A stretch of 64,000 nucleotides of DNA from Catellatospora sichuanensis (GTDB lineage Bacteria > Actinomycetota > Actinomycetes > Mycobacteriales > Micromonosporaceae). Location: positions 124,001 to 188,000 of the forward strand of contig NZ_VIQO01000025.1 in assembly GCF_007483665.1 (NCBI RefSeq), written 5' to 3'. The notes below the pieces were generated by a model, which saw only the letters and a program-made list of their open reading frames with translations, ran no database searches and was not told the origin of the DNA. Positions 51,911-60,410 of the stretch are shown here, piece by piece (position 1 is the stretch's first letter; each line of letters begins with the position of its first letter). The position numbers and the translations under genes are program-made.

Positions 51911-52144
51911 TCAGCCGAGGGCTCGCCGGGCGAGCATCCCGGCGGGCATCGGCGACCCCTTCTCGCGGACTTCCTGCAGCGTGGAGTACACGGTGACCGT
52001 GACGCCGGCGCGGACTTCGCGTTGGTACGTGATGTGCCGCACCACCGCGATCATGCCGCGCGAGGACGACCTGAGGTGATCGGGCGTGCTGCCCGTCGTG
52101 CTGATCAGGTTCCCTGTCGCTCCGTCGGGTTTGCCGACGATCAT
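51911..52144 (-). CDS. Small hypothetical protein
   Basis: 77 residues from ATG 52144. Third positions are mostly G/C, as in real genes here, and the sequence (KPDGATGNLISTTGSTPDHL, REVRAGVTVTVYSTLQEVREKG) is not low-complexity. No family recognised. Its end is 15 bp from the convergent nucleotidyltransferase stop. The case rests on codon bias and spacing only. Confidence 0.45.
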   Translation of the reverse strand: MIVGKPDGATGNLISTTGSTPDHLRSSSRGMIAVVRHITYQREVRAGVTVTVYSTLQEVREKGSPMPAGMLARRALG

Positions 52145-52305
52145 GCGCGGTCCAGCGCAACTGAACGATGGATGAGGCCGACGCCGGGCGCAGGTCACGG
52201 AACGGTCAACCACCACTTCCATCTATTCGCATTAATCATTTCGATGGCTAGTCTGCGCCTGCCGGTAACCCCCGGCACACCCGTGATCCCCTGAGGAGTC
52301 AGGCC

Positions 52306-53829
52306 TTGCGACCCTACGCAGCAAAACGCGCCCTGCTCGCCCTCGCCCTGGCGGGCACCGCGCTGGCCGCCCCCGCGGCCGCCACGGCCGCCCCGGCGCC
52401 CGTCGCCGCGCGAGCCGCGGCACTCGCCCTGGCCGCGCCGGACATCTCACTGACCAACGTGAAGGCGCACCTGCAGCAGTTCCAGACCATCGCCACCAGC
52501 AACGGCGGCAACCGCCGCGCCAACACCGCGGGCTACACCGCGTCGGTGAACTACGTCTACAACAAGCTGGTCGCCGCGGGGTTCTCGGTGGTCAGGCAGA
52601 ACTGCACCTCCGGCTGCACCAGTGGGGCCGGCCCGAACGTGATCGCGGACTGGCCGGGCGGCGACGCCAACACGGTCTACATGTTCGGTGCGCACCTCGA
52701 CGGCGTCGCCGCCGGGCCGGGCATCAACGACAACGCCTCGGGCTCGTCGACCCTGCTGGAGATCGCGCTCACCCTCGCCGCGACCAACCCGTCGATGCTC
52801 AACCACGTGCGGTTCGGCTTCTGGACCGACGAGGAGCAGGGCCTCAACGGTTCGCAGTTCTACGCCAACACCCTGCCCGCGGCGGAGCGCACCAAGATCA
52901 AGGGTTACTTCAACTTCGACATGGTCGGCTCCACCAACGGCGGCTACTTCATCAACCGGATCACCTCCAGCATCGGGCAGGTCCTGAAGGCGTACTACGA
53001 CACGAACTTCCCGGGCCTGAACCCGGAGGAGAACGTCGAGGGCGCGGGCCGCTCCGATGACGCGTCGTTCAACGCGGTCGGCATCCAGACCTCGGGCGTG
53101 GCCGCCGGGGCGAGCGCCAACAAGACCTCGGCGCAGGTCGCCAAGTGGGGCGGTACCACCGGGGACTACGACCCTTGCTACCACGCGTCCTGCGACACCT
53201 ACCCGTCCAACATCAACGACACGGTGCTGAACCGGGCCGGCGACGCCGCGGCGTACGCCCTCTGGACGCTGGCCACCGGCACCCCGGCGACCTCGGTGTG
53301 GACGGACACCTTCGAGACGGCGACCGGCTGGACCACCAACCCGGGCGCCACCGACACCGCCACGACCGGCGCATGGGAGCGCGGCGACCCGGGCGACACC
53401 AATTCCAGCGGCGCCAAGCAGCTGGGCACCACGGTCTCGGGGACCAACGACCTGGTCACCGGACGGCTGGCGGGCACGGCCGCGGGCGACTACGACCTCG
53501 ACGGCGGTGTGAGCAGCGTCCGCTCCCCGGCGGTGACCCTGCCGGCCAGCGGAACGATCAACCTGGCGCTGAACTGGTATCTGGCACACGGCTCGAACTC
53601 GTCCAGCGCCGACTACTTCCGGGTCTCCATCGCGCACAACGGGGGCACCACCACGCTGTTCACCCAGGCGGGCGCGGCCAGCAACCGCAACGGCTCGTGG
53701 GCACTGGGCACCTGGAACATCTCGGCGTACGCGGGCCAGTCGGTGCGGATCCTGATCACCGCCGCCGACGCCTCCACGGCGAGCCTCGTCGAGGCGGGCG
53801 TCGACGACGTCAAGATCACGGTGTCCTGA
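52306..53829 (+). CDS. Secreted M28 aminopeptidase with a C-terminal jelly-roll domain
   Basis: 507 residues. Signal peptide ending near [11 protein letters not shown]. The catalytic domain matches Streptomyces-type aminopeptidase S (M28): [24 protein letters not shown] (His, Asp ligands), [12 protein letters not shown] (Glu pair), [10 protein letters not shown] (Asp), [12 protein letters not shown] (last His). Disulfide-forming cysteines (NCTSGCTSG) are present. The C-terminal 170 residues ([26 protein letters not shown]-like strands, VDDVKITV) form an extracellular beta sandwich. Start TTG 52306 with GAGGAG 8 bp upstream, a rare but well-supported start. A terminator hairpin follows. Confidence 0.92.
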   Translation: MRPYAAKRALLALALAGTALAAPAAATAAPAPVAARAAALALAAPDISLTNVKAHLQQFQTIATSNGGNRRANTAGYTASVNYVYNKLVAAGFSVVRQNCTSGCTSGAGPNVIADWPGGDANTVYMFGAHLDGVAAGPGINDNASGSSTLLEIALTLAATNPSMLNHVRFGFWTDEEQGLNGSQFYANTLPAAERTKIKGYFNFDMVGSTNGGYFINRITSSIGQVLKAYYDTNFPGLNPEENVEGAGRSDDASFNAVGIQTSGVAAGASANKTSAQVAKWGGTTGDYDPCYHASCDTYPSNINDTVLNRAGDAAAYALWTLATGTPATSVWTDTFETATGWTTNPGATDTATTGAWERGDPGDTNSSGAKQLGTTVSGTNDLVTGRLAGTAAGDYDLDGGVSSVRSPAVTLPASGTINLALNWYLAHGSNSSSADYFRVSIAHNGGTTTLFTQAGAASNRNGSWALGTWNISAYAGQSVRILITAADASTASLVEAGVDDVKITVS

Positions 53830-53843
53830 CGCCTGTCGATCAT

Positions 53844-53887
53844 CGGAGCCCCACCTGCGCTGTTCCGGCGGCACGGGTGGGGCTCCG
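53844..53887 (+). terminator. Terminator hairpin after the M28 peptidase gene
   Basis: Perfect 12-bp stem, CGGAGCCCCACC (53844-53855) and its complement (53876-53887), with a 20-nt loop, 15 bp after the stop codon. Confidence 0.75.
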
Positions 53888-54045
53888 GTCACTTCGCAAG
53901 CTCAACGTCACCCACTCGGAGTATGAGTATCGACACAGTGCGTCGCGGCATCCCGAGGGCTGTCCGTTCACTCTTTGGCCCTAGACTCCACCGTCGGCAA
54001 TCGAACGGCCGCATTCAACACCTTCACTGGAGGATTAGCGAGACG

Positions 54046-55233
54046 ATGGCGATGACCAACGGCAAGACCCTGGTCACCATGATCGCGGCAGGAAACCGCG
54101 AGATCCAGGACTTCCTCGATTCAGACCAGCGAGAGACTCCCTACCTGGTCATTGATCCCAAGGTCGCGGCGCAGCAGTACCGCCGCCTGACCGACGCCTT
54201 CCGCGAGACCCAGGTCTTCTACGCGGTCAAGGCGAACCCCCAGCCGATACTGATCAGGCTTCTGGCCCGGCTGGGATCTTCTTTCGACGTGGCGAGCCCC
54301 GCCGAGATCGACCTCTGCCTCTCCGAAGGCGCCGATCCGAGCAGGCTGTCGTACGGCAACACGATCAAGAAGGCTGCGGACATCCGCTACGCCTACGATC
54401 GCGGCGTACGCATGTTCGTCTTCGACAGCGAGGCCGAGCTGCGCAAGCTGGCCGAGCATGCCCCCGGTTCCGCCGTCTTCTGCCGCCTGCTGGCCGGAAG
54501 CGCCGGCGCGCAGTGGCCGTTGAGCCGCAAGTTCGGGTGCTCCCCGGACATGGCGGTGGAGCTGCTGGATCAGGCCCGCACCCTCGGGCTGGTGCCGATC
54601 GGGGTGTCGTTCCACGTCGGGTCGCAGCAGCTGGACCCGTCCCGGTGGGATCCGAGCATCGCCCAGGCCGCGCGGGTGTTCCGCGAACTGGGTGAGCGCG
54701 GCGTCCAGTTGACGCTGCTCAACTGCGGTGGCGGCTTCGCCACCGGATACCAGGAGCCGGTCGCGCCGATCCAGGCGTACGCCGATGCGATCAACACCGC
54801 GGTCGAGCGACATTTCGGCCCCTGGCGGCCGTCGCTGGCGATCGAGCCCGGCCGCTTCATCGCGGCCGACTCGGGAGTGCTGCGGGCGCAGGTCGTGCTC
54901 GTGTCGCAGAAGTCCTACGACGATGATCACCGATGGGTCTACCTGGACATCGGTCGCTTCGGCGGGCTGGCCGAGACGGAGGGCGAGGCGATCCAGTACC
55001 GCCTGGTCACCGCGCGCGACGGGGAGCCGACCGGTCCGGTCGTGCTGGCCGGGCCGACCTGCGACAGCGTCGACATCCTCTACGAGAAGGCGCCCTACCG
55101 GCTGCCCCTGGATCTGAGACCGGGCGACTACGTCGACATCCTCGGCACCGGCGCCTACACCACCACGTATTCTTCCGTTGGCTTCAACGGTTTTGCACCT
55201 TTAGCAACGTTTTGTATCGGAGACAACGCGTGA
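54046..55233 (+). CDS. Ornithine/lysine decarboxylase, PLP fold type III
   Basis: 395 residues. Alanine-racemase-fold decarboxylase: the PLP lysine is in VFYAVKANPQPILIRLLARLGSSFDVAS, then FHVGSQQLD, NCGGGFATGY and AIEPGRFI hold the phosphate-binding glycines, and GPTCDSVDILYEK gives the active-site cysteine. The length and the CDSVD motif fit ornithine decarboxylase (making putrescine) rather than diaminopimelate decarboxylase. ATG 54046, with GGAGG 12 bp upstream. The stop overlaps the next start by 4 bp (GTGA), so it is coupled to homospermidine synthase, which uses putrescine. The 158-bp upstream gap holds no recognised regulator site. Confidence 0.92.
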   Translation: MAMTNGKTLVTMIAAGNREIQDFLDSDQRETPYLVIDPKVAAQQYRRLTDAFRETQVFYAVKANPQPILIRLLARLGSSFDVASPAEIDLCLSEGADPSRLSYGNTIKKAADIRYAYDRGVRMFVFDSEAELRKLAEHAPGSAVFCRLLAGSAGAQWPLSRKFGCSPDMAVELLDQARTLGLVPIGVSFHVGSQQLDPSRWDPSIAQAARVFRELGERGVQLTLLNCGGGFATGYQEPVAPIQAYADAINTAVERHFGPWRPSLAIEPGRFIAADSGVLRAQVVLVSQKSYDDDHRWVYLDIGRFGGLAETEGEAIQYRLVTARDGEPTGPVVLAGPTCDSVDILYEKAPYRLPLDLRPGDYVDILGTGAYTTTYSSVGFNGFAPLATFCIGDNA

Positions 55234-56708
55234 ACACGATCCCCAAGCTGGCCTTCGGCGGCCGCATCCTCCTGCTCGGCAGCGGCTCGGTGTCGCAGTG
55301 CCTGCAGCCCCTGCTGCTGCGCCACGTCGACATGGACTTCACGCGTCTGACCGTGATGGACTTCGAGGACCTCGCCCACACCGCCGCGGAGGTCACCGCC
55401 GCCGGCGCGACCTACGTGCGTGAGCGCATCACCCCGGAGAACATCGAGACCAAGCTCGCCGAGTACGTCGGCGACGGCGACGTCCTGATCAACCTGGCGT
55501 GGAACATCGACACCGGCGTGATCATCGACTGGTGCCAGCGCCACGGCACCCTCTACGTCGACACCTCCGTTGAGGAGTGGGACCCGTACGCCGACCAGCT
55601 CGCCGCCACCCCGCAGTCGCGGACGCTGTACGCCCGGCACATGAAGCTGCGCGAGCGGGCCAAGGGCTGGAAGTCCGACGGCCCCACCGCGATCGTCGAG
55701 CACGGCGCGAACCCCGGCCTGGTCAGCCACTGGGCCAAGATCGCGCTGCTGGACATCGCCACCGCGATGCTCAAGGAGCCCGAGCGCCTGTCCAAGCCGC
55801 TGGACGCCGAGCGCAAGGCCAAGCTGGAGGAGGCCCTGGCCAACCGCGACTTCGCGGCGCTGGGCATGCACACCGGCACCAAGGTCATCCACATCTCCGA
55901 GCGCGACACCCAGGTCAGCGACAAGCCCAAGCAGGTCGGCGAGTTCGTCAACACCTGGTCCGTGGAGGGCTTCTACGAGGAGGGCATCGCGCCCGCCGAG
56001 ATGGGCTGGGGCACGCACGAGCCCAAGCTGCCCGAGCACGCGTACACCCACGAGTCGGGTCCGCAGAACCAGATCTGCCTCGCCCAGACCGGCATCACCA
56101 CCAAGGTCCGCTCCTGGGTGCCGCTCGGCGGCCCCATCATCGGCATGGTGGTGCGCCACGGCGAGGCGTTCACCATCAGCGACCACCTGACCGTGTGGGA
56201 GGACGGCAAGGCGGTCTACCGCCCCACCGTGCACTACGCGTACCAGCCCTCCGACGCCGCGCTGAACAGCCTGCACGAGTGCCACATGAACGGCTACGAA
56301 CTGCAGACCAACCAGCGCATCATGAACGACGAGATCATCAGCGGCATCGACGAGCTCGGCGTGCTCCTGCTCGGCCACGAGCTCAACGGCTGGTGGGTCG
56401 GCTCGCAGCTGGGCATCGACGAGTCGCGCGCCCTGGTCCCGCACCAGAACGCCACCACGCTGCAGGTCGCCGCGTCCGTGCTGGGCGCGGTCTACTGGAT
56501 AGTCAACAACCCGAACCGGGGCCTGTGCGTCCCCGACGACCTCGACGCCGAGGCCGTCCTCGAAGTGGCCAACCCGTACCTGGGCCCGGTCCCGTCGGTC
56601 CACACCGACTGGACCCCCCGCAGCTCGTACTACGACCCGTTCGCCAACTTCCGCCCGAAGACCGGCGACGACACCGAACCCTGGGCCTTCGAAAACTTCC
56701 TGGTCTAG
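55230..56708 (+). CDS. hss: Homospermidine synthase
   Basis: 492 residues. The NAD-binding Rossmann start is FGGRILLLGSGSVSQCLQPLLLRH. Bacterial homospermidine synthases share VDTSVEEWDPY, VEHGANPGLVSHWAK, THEPKLPEHAYTHE, GPQNQICL and CHMNGYELQTNQRIMNDEIISGIDELGVLLLGH, all seen here. It joins two putrescines (or putrescine and spermidine) to sym-homospermidine with NAD+ as hydride shuttle. GTG 55230 overlaps the decarboxylase stop by 4 bp. A family A repeat begins at its stop codon, followed by a strong terminator. The operon supplies both steps from ornithine. Polyamines of this type are recorded in some actinobacteria. Confidence 0.93.
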   Translation: MNTIPKLAFGGRILLLGSGSVSQCLQPLLLRHVDMDFTRLTVMDFEDLAHTAAEVTAAGATYVRERITPENIETKLAEYVGDGDVLINLAWNIDTGVIIDWCQRHGTLYVDTSVEEWDPYADQLAATPQSRTLYARHMKLRERAKGWKSDGPTAIVEHGANPGLVSHWAKIALLDIATAMLKEPERLSKPLDAERKAKLEEALANRDFAALGMHTGTKVIHISERDTQVSDKPKQVGEFVNTWSVEGFYEEGIAPAEMGWGTHEPKLPEHAYTHESGPQNQICLAQTGITTKVRSWVPLGGPIIGMVVRHGEAFTISDHLTVWEDGKAVYRPTVHYAYQPSDAALNSLHECHMNGYELQTNQRIMNDEIISGIDELGVLLLGHELNGWWVGSQLGIDESRALVPHQNATTLQVAASVLGAVYWIVNNPNRGLCVPDDLDAEAVLEVANPYLGPVPSVHTDWTPRSSYYDPFANFRPKTGDDTEPWAFENFLV

Positions 56709-56764
56709 GAAAGGAAGGGCACCTTCACATCGCTATGTGTTGTAGAAGGGCACCTTCTTAACGC
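56709..56764 (+). repeat. Dispersed element family A, copy 5 (direct-arm type)
   Basis: AAGGGCACCTT at 56715-56725 and 56746-56756, 31 bp apart, around a 20-bp core containing CACATCGCTATGTG. The element begins at the base after the stop codon of homospermidine synthase. Confidence 0.88.
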
Positions 56765-56766
56765 CG

Positions 56767-56798
56767 CGGCCCCGGTCACCTGCTGGTGACCGGGGCCG
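56767..56798 (+). terminator. Strong terminator hairpin of the polyamine operon
   Basis: Perfect 14-bp stem, CGGCCCCGGTCACC (56767-56780) and its complement (56785-56798), with a 4-nt TGCT loop, directly after family A copy 5. Confidence 0.85.
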
Positions 56799-56866
56799 TT
56801 GCGCGTTCGGGCGTGTCCCGGGCGGCCCGTATGGTCAGCGCCCGGTCAGGCCGACCGGCATGGCGC

Positions 56867-57583
56867 TCACCCGGGCAGCTGGGTGAGCCGGGACTCGACG
56901 GCCGACTTGACCTGCGTCGTCAGCAACTCGGTCGACTCCTGGTCAGGTCCATAGGTGTTCACCAGGATCACCACCCTCCCGCGCCCGAAGTACGTGTAGC
57001 ACACCACCTGCTTGGTCGACTGATCGCTGTAGCAGGCCGCGGCACCGTGGTAAAGAGCGGAATCCACGCTGATCTTCGTGCTCTCGATCTTGCGGAAGGT
57101 GACACCCGCCTCGCGGTAGGACTTGCACCCCTTCAGGATGGGCTCGACCTTGGCCACGACGTCCTTGGCCTGCTCCTTCGGCAGCACGAAGACGTCCTGC
57201 CCGACGATCCCGGCCTGGCCGATCGTCCAGGACCGCACGTGAGTCAGGACCCGCTTCGCGTCCGCGGTGGACGAAGCCGAACGCTCGCCGCACGCGGTGA
57301 CGATGCCGACCGGGAAACCCGGCCAGGAGTCGCGGTCGGACGCGCGCACGACCTCCAGGCCACCCGAGTTCACCACCGTCGTCAGGAGCTCATCGCTGAC
57401 CATGGCCGTTTCCATCAACTGGATCGGGGTCAGCGAGGCCGCGGGCGACGGGGCGCCCGGTGCGGATGGCGTGGGCGATGCCACCGGCGACGACGGCGGC
57501 GTGGGTGCGGCGACCGGGGCGGCCGGACCGCAGCCACCCGCGAGCAACGCGGCGACGACGACCAGCGGTATGAGGTGTCTCAA
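56867..57583 (-). CDS. Lipoprotein of unknown function
   Basis: 238 residues from TTG 57583, which follows CAGGAGCAGG at good distance; GTG 57619 gives a 12-residue longer N-terminus without a ribosome site. Signal peptide LRHLIPLVVVAALLAGGC with lipobox LAGGC, then a Pro/Ser linker. The folded part has paired cysteines (VTACGERS, KGCKSYREAG, AACYSDQSTKQVVCYTY) and YFGRGRVVILVNTYG, like the sensor-domain lipoproteins of actinobacteria (PknH_C/LpqA-like). Ligand unknown. Confidence 0.78.
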   Translation of the reverse strand: MRHLIPLVVVAALLAGGCGPAAPVAAPTPPSSPVASPTPSAPGAPSPAASLTPIQLMETAMVSDELLTTVVNSGGLEVVRASDRDSWPGFPVGIVTACGERSASSTADAKRVLTHVRSWTIGQAGIVGQDVFVLPKEQAKDVVAKVEPILKGCKSYREAGVTFRKIESTKISVDSALYHGAAACYSDQSTKQVVCYTYFGRGRVVILVNTYGPDQESTELLTTQVKSAVESRLTQLPG

Positions 57584-57880
57584 CGTCCTGCTCCTGAACT
57601 CGGCGAGGGAACGGCGCACGATACCGCCGAATCAGGCCCGCGGCGATACCGCTGCGCTTCGCCGCCGCACCGTCCCCGTCCGCGCTCAGGTGTCGGGTGC
57701 CGCAGTGTGCACGCGTTGAGCATGTCGCCGCGTGGTGGAGCCGACGTTGGGCCGGTGGTGGAATGCGATGACCACCGAGGGAGGCCGGCTATCGAGCCAG
57801 CGGGCCGCCGATCGGACGCCGATGCGGCGTCGCCGAACTGCCCACCGACGGACCGCTGCGTCGCAGGTCACGCGCCCGGC

Positions 57881-57936
57881 GCGTTAACAAGGTGCCCTTC
57901 CATGACGCATAGCGATGGGAAGGTGCCCTTCCTTAC
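57881..57936 (-). repeat. Dispersed element family A, copy 6 (direct-arm type)
   Basis: AAGGTGCCCTT at 57889-57899 and 57920-57930, 31 bp apart, around a 20-bp core with ACGCATAGCGATGGG; left end GTTAAC. It lies at the 3' end of the DMT exporter gene, and the stop codon TAA of that gene (57933-57935) is inside the element. Confidence 0.87.
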
Positions 57937-59081
57937 CTCTGGGCGGGGTGTTGGGGGGTGCGCTGGTCGCGGCGGTTGGGAACGGGGTCGGCGGCCGGAC
58001 GGGTGCTCGCGGCGGGGCCCGAGGGGGCGCGGCGGGCAAGGCGGCGGCGCACGGCACGGCCGCCCACACGCACGGCTGCGGCCGCGGGCTCGGCAGGAAC
58101 GTCGTCCGACGCCGGGTCGGCGGCGGCAAGCACCTGGGGCGCGAGTGAGGGAAGGGGGCGGCGCGGAGCACGGCGGCGCAGTTGGAGGACGGCGACCGAG
58201 GCCAGGACGGCCAGGCCACCGGCGGCCTGGACGGGGCTGAGGCGCTCGCCATAGACCAGCACGGTGGTGGCCACCGTCACGGCGGGCTCGGCGCAGGACA
58301 GGATCGCCGCGGCGGAGGCGCCGACGTCGCGTACGCCGACGAACATCCCGGCGATCGGGACGACCGTGGAGATCACGGCCAGCAGCACGATCCACACCCA
58401 GCCCGACGCCTGGTGCGGCGTGTGCAGGCTGCCGGTGGCCAGGCCCGCGGCGGCCAGGCTGACGGCCGCCGAGGTGCAGACCACCGCGGTCACCGCGAAG
58501 ATGTCCAGGCCGGCGGGCAGACCGGCGGAGACAGTCAGATAGAGGGCGTACGCCACCGCGGCGCCCAGCGCCAGCAGCACTCCCCCGGTCGCGACCGAGC
58601 CGCCGACGCCGCCCGCGCCGAGCATCAGCAGCATGCCCGCCGCCGAGCAGGCCAGCGCAGCCAGCCTGCGGCGGTCCGGGCGCTCGCGGCGCAGTGCGAT
58701 CGCCAGCACGGTGACCAGCGCCGGGTACGCGTACAGCAGCAGCGCCGTCAGCGAGGCGTCGATGCGGGCCAGCGCCCCGAAGTAGAACCCGGCCTGCAGC
58801 GCGTAACCGACCGCGCCGAGCCCGACGCAGACGGCCAGAGCCCGCCCGCGGGGCAGCGGCGCGCGCCGCCAGGCGACCACGGCCCACAGCAGCACGGCCG
58901 CGAGCGCGAACCGGCCGGCCAGCATGGTCGGCACGTTGAACCCGGCCGCGTACGCCTGCTTGGCGAACACCGCCGACATGCCGAATCCCGTCGCGGAGAC
59001 GAGCACCAGCACGGTGCCACGCCGAACCGAGCGGGCTTGCGGCGTGCTCACGGCGGCGGGCGCGGCGACGGTGGTGGTCAT
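57933..59081 (-). CDS. EamA-family (DMT) exporter with an unusual C-terminal tail
   Basis: 382 residues. Ten hydrophobic helices in two EamA halves (GTVLVLVSATGFGMSAVFAKQAYAAG; SWIVLLAVISTVVPIAGMFVG-like region; GASAAAILSCAEPAVTVATTVLVYGERLSPVQAAGG). It probably exports an amino acid or metabolite. The last about 70 residues are a low-complexity Ala/Arg/Pro tail (RRRAPRRPLPSLAP, RRLARRAPSGPAAS) and the stop codon is inside family A copy 6, so the tail may be a reading-frame extension created by that insertion. ATG 59081. Divergent from a LysR gene, its likely regulator. Confidence 0.87.
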   Translation of the reverse strand: MTTTVAAPAAVSTPQARSVRRGTVLVLVSATGFGMSAVFAKQAYAAGFNVPTMLAGRFALAAVLLWAVVAWRRAPLPRGRALAVCVGLGAVGYALQAGFYFGALARIDASLTALLLYAYPALVTVLAIALRRERPDRRRLAALACSAAGMLLMLGAGGVGGSVATGGVLLALGAAVAYALYLTVSAGLPAGLDIFAVTAVVCTSAAVSLAAAGLATGSLHTPHQASGWVWIVLLAVISTVVPIAGMFVGVRDVGASAAAILSCAEPAVTVATTVLVYGERLSPVQAAGGLAVLASVAVLQLRRRAPRRPLPSLAPQVLAAADPASDDVPAEPAAAAVRVGGRAVRRRLARRAPSGPAASTRPAADPVPNRRDQRTPQHPAQR

Positions 59082-59176
59082 GACACAGAACGGTAGGTCG
59101 GGTTCAGCCATCGAGGTAGCCTTGGTTTCCAGCGCTGTCCAAAGGCATTTCCTATAGATCGAACCGAGGGAGCACC

Positions 59177-60103
59177 TTGCTTTCGCTGCACCAGCTCCGC
59201 TGCTTCCTGGCCACTCTGGAGCACGGCTCGTTCACCGCCGCCGCGGGCGCCCTCGGCTATGCCCAGCCGTCGATCTCCGAGCAGGTCCGGCTGCTGGAGC
59301 AGCAGCTCGACACGACCCTGTTCCGGCGGGTCGGGCGGGGCCTGGTGCCGACCGAGGCGGCCCGGGCCCTGCAGCCGCACGCGTCCGCCGCGCTGGCCGC
59401 CGTCGACGAGGCCGGGCGGGCCGTCGCCTCGGTGCGGGAGCTGCTGACCGGCACGGTGCGCTTCGGGGTGTTCCGCACCGCCCGGTTCTACCTCGCCGCC
59501 GACCTGGTCGCCGACGTGCTGCAGCGCCACCCCGGGGTGCGGATCGAGCTGGTCGGGCAGAACTCCGCCGAGGTCCTCGAGCACCTGCGCAAGGGCCGGC
59601 TGGAGGCGGCGGTGATCGCGCTGCCGGTCGAGGACGAGAACATGGTCGTCACCCCGGTGCTGCGCGACGAGCTGGTGTACGTCAGCGCCGACCCGACCCG
59701 GCTGCACGCCCGGATCACGCCCGCCGATCTCGCCGCCGCCCAGCTGGTGCTGCCCGACGCGAGCTGGCGCGAGACCGACACCACCCGCCGCCAGCTCGCC
59801 CAGGCGGTGCAGCGCACCGGCCACCCGCTGCGTCCCCGGATCGAGGTGGAGGACACCGAGACGGCGCTGGACATCGCGGCCCGCGGCCTGGCCGACACGG
59901 TCACCTGGCGGGGCGTGCTGCACGGTCTTGGCGACCGGCTGCCCGCCGGGCTGGGCTGGGCCCCGTTGCGCCCGGCGATGTACGAGACGTTCGCCGTGGT
60001 CCACCGGGAGGGCGAGCTCTCCCCCGCCAGCCGCGTGGTGGTCGACCTGGTCACCGCGCGGATGCGCGGCCTGGACCGGGCGATGCGGGCGCGCACCGGC
60101 TGA
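59177..60103 (+). CDS. LysR-family transcriptional regulator
   Basis: 308 residues. HTH: LSLHQLRCFLATLEHGSFTAAAGALGYAQPSISEQVRLLEQQL, with the usual RRVGRGLVPTEAARAL. Effector domain: TVRFGVFRTARFYLAADLVADVLQRHPGVRIEL, with a cleft for a small co-inducer. TTG 59177 is preceded by GGGAGC and begins at the expected residue. It is divergent from the DMT exporter with a 95-bp spacer, which would contain the binding site. It likely activates export of its own ligand. Confidence 0.92.
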   Translation: MLSLHQLRCFLATLEHGSFTAAAGALGYAQPSISEQVRLLEQQLDTTLFRRVGRGLVPTEAARALQPHASAALAAVDEAGRAVASVRELLTGTVRFGVFRTARFYLAADLVADVLQRHPGVRIELVGQNSAEVLEHLRKGRLEAAVIALPVEDENMVVTPVLRDELVYVSADPTRLHARITPADLAAAQLVLPDASWRETDTTRRQLAQAVQRTGHPLRPRIEVEDTETALDIAARGLADTVTWRGVLHGLGDRLPAGLGWAPLRPAMYETFAVVHREGELSPASRVVVDLVTARMRGLDRAMRARTG

Positions 60104-60410
60104 TCCGCGCCCGCCGCCGCGGGCGTCGTCCTTCGGCTCGCCACGGCGGACCGGCTCCGCTGTGCACTGCGCGGCGCACCTTTGACCAGGCGAACACGGG
60201 GTCGTCATGGTGCCCGGCACCATGGCTAGACCGTCCTAGGCTGCTAGGTGAGTGGCTCGATCGGTGGAGCGAGGCGTCGCCGTCCACACCGGATCACGAC
60301 AAGCTGCGTGACACTTTGCTATCTAGCGTCACATTTCTATGTGTGGTAGAAATCTTCCCATCGCTGCGCAGCGGACGGCATTTAACTCCAACACCCCCAG
60401 GAGAATCCCC
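60104..60410. other. 307-bp intergenic region before the secreted M15-like gene
   Basis: No ORF with coding character. 60330-60349 matches the reverse of the family A core at 17 of 20 positions but lacks both AAGGTGCCCTT arms, so it may be a decayed copy or chance. The region after about 60290 is A/T-richer and should contain the promoter of the downstream gene. Confidence 0.4.
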
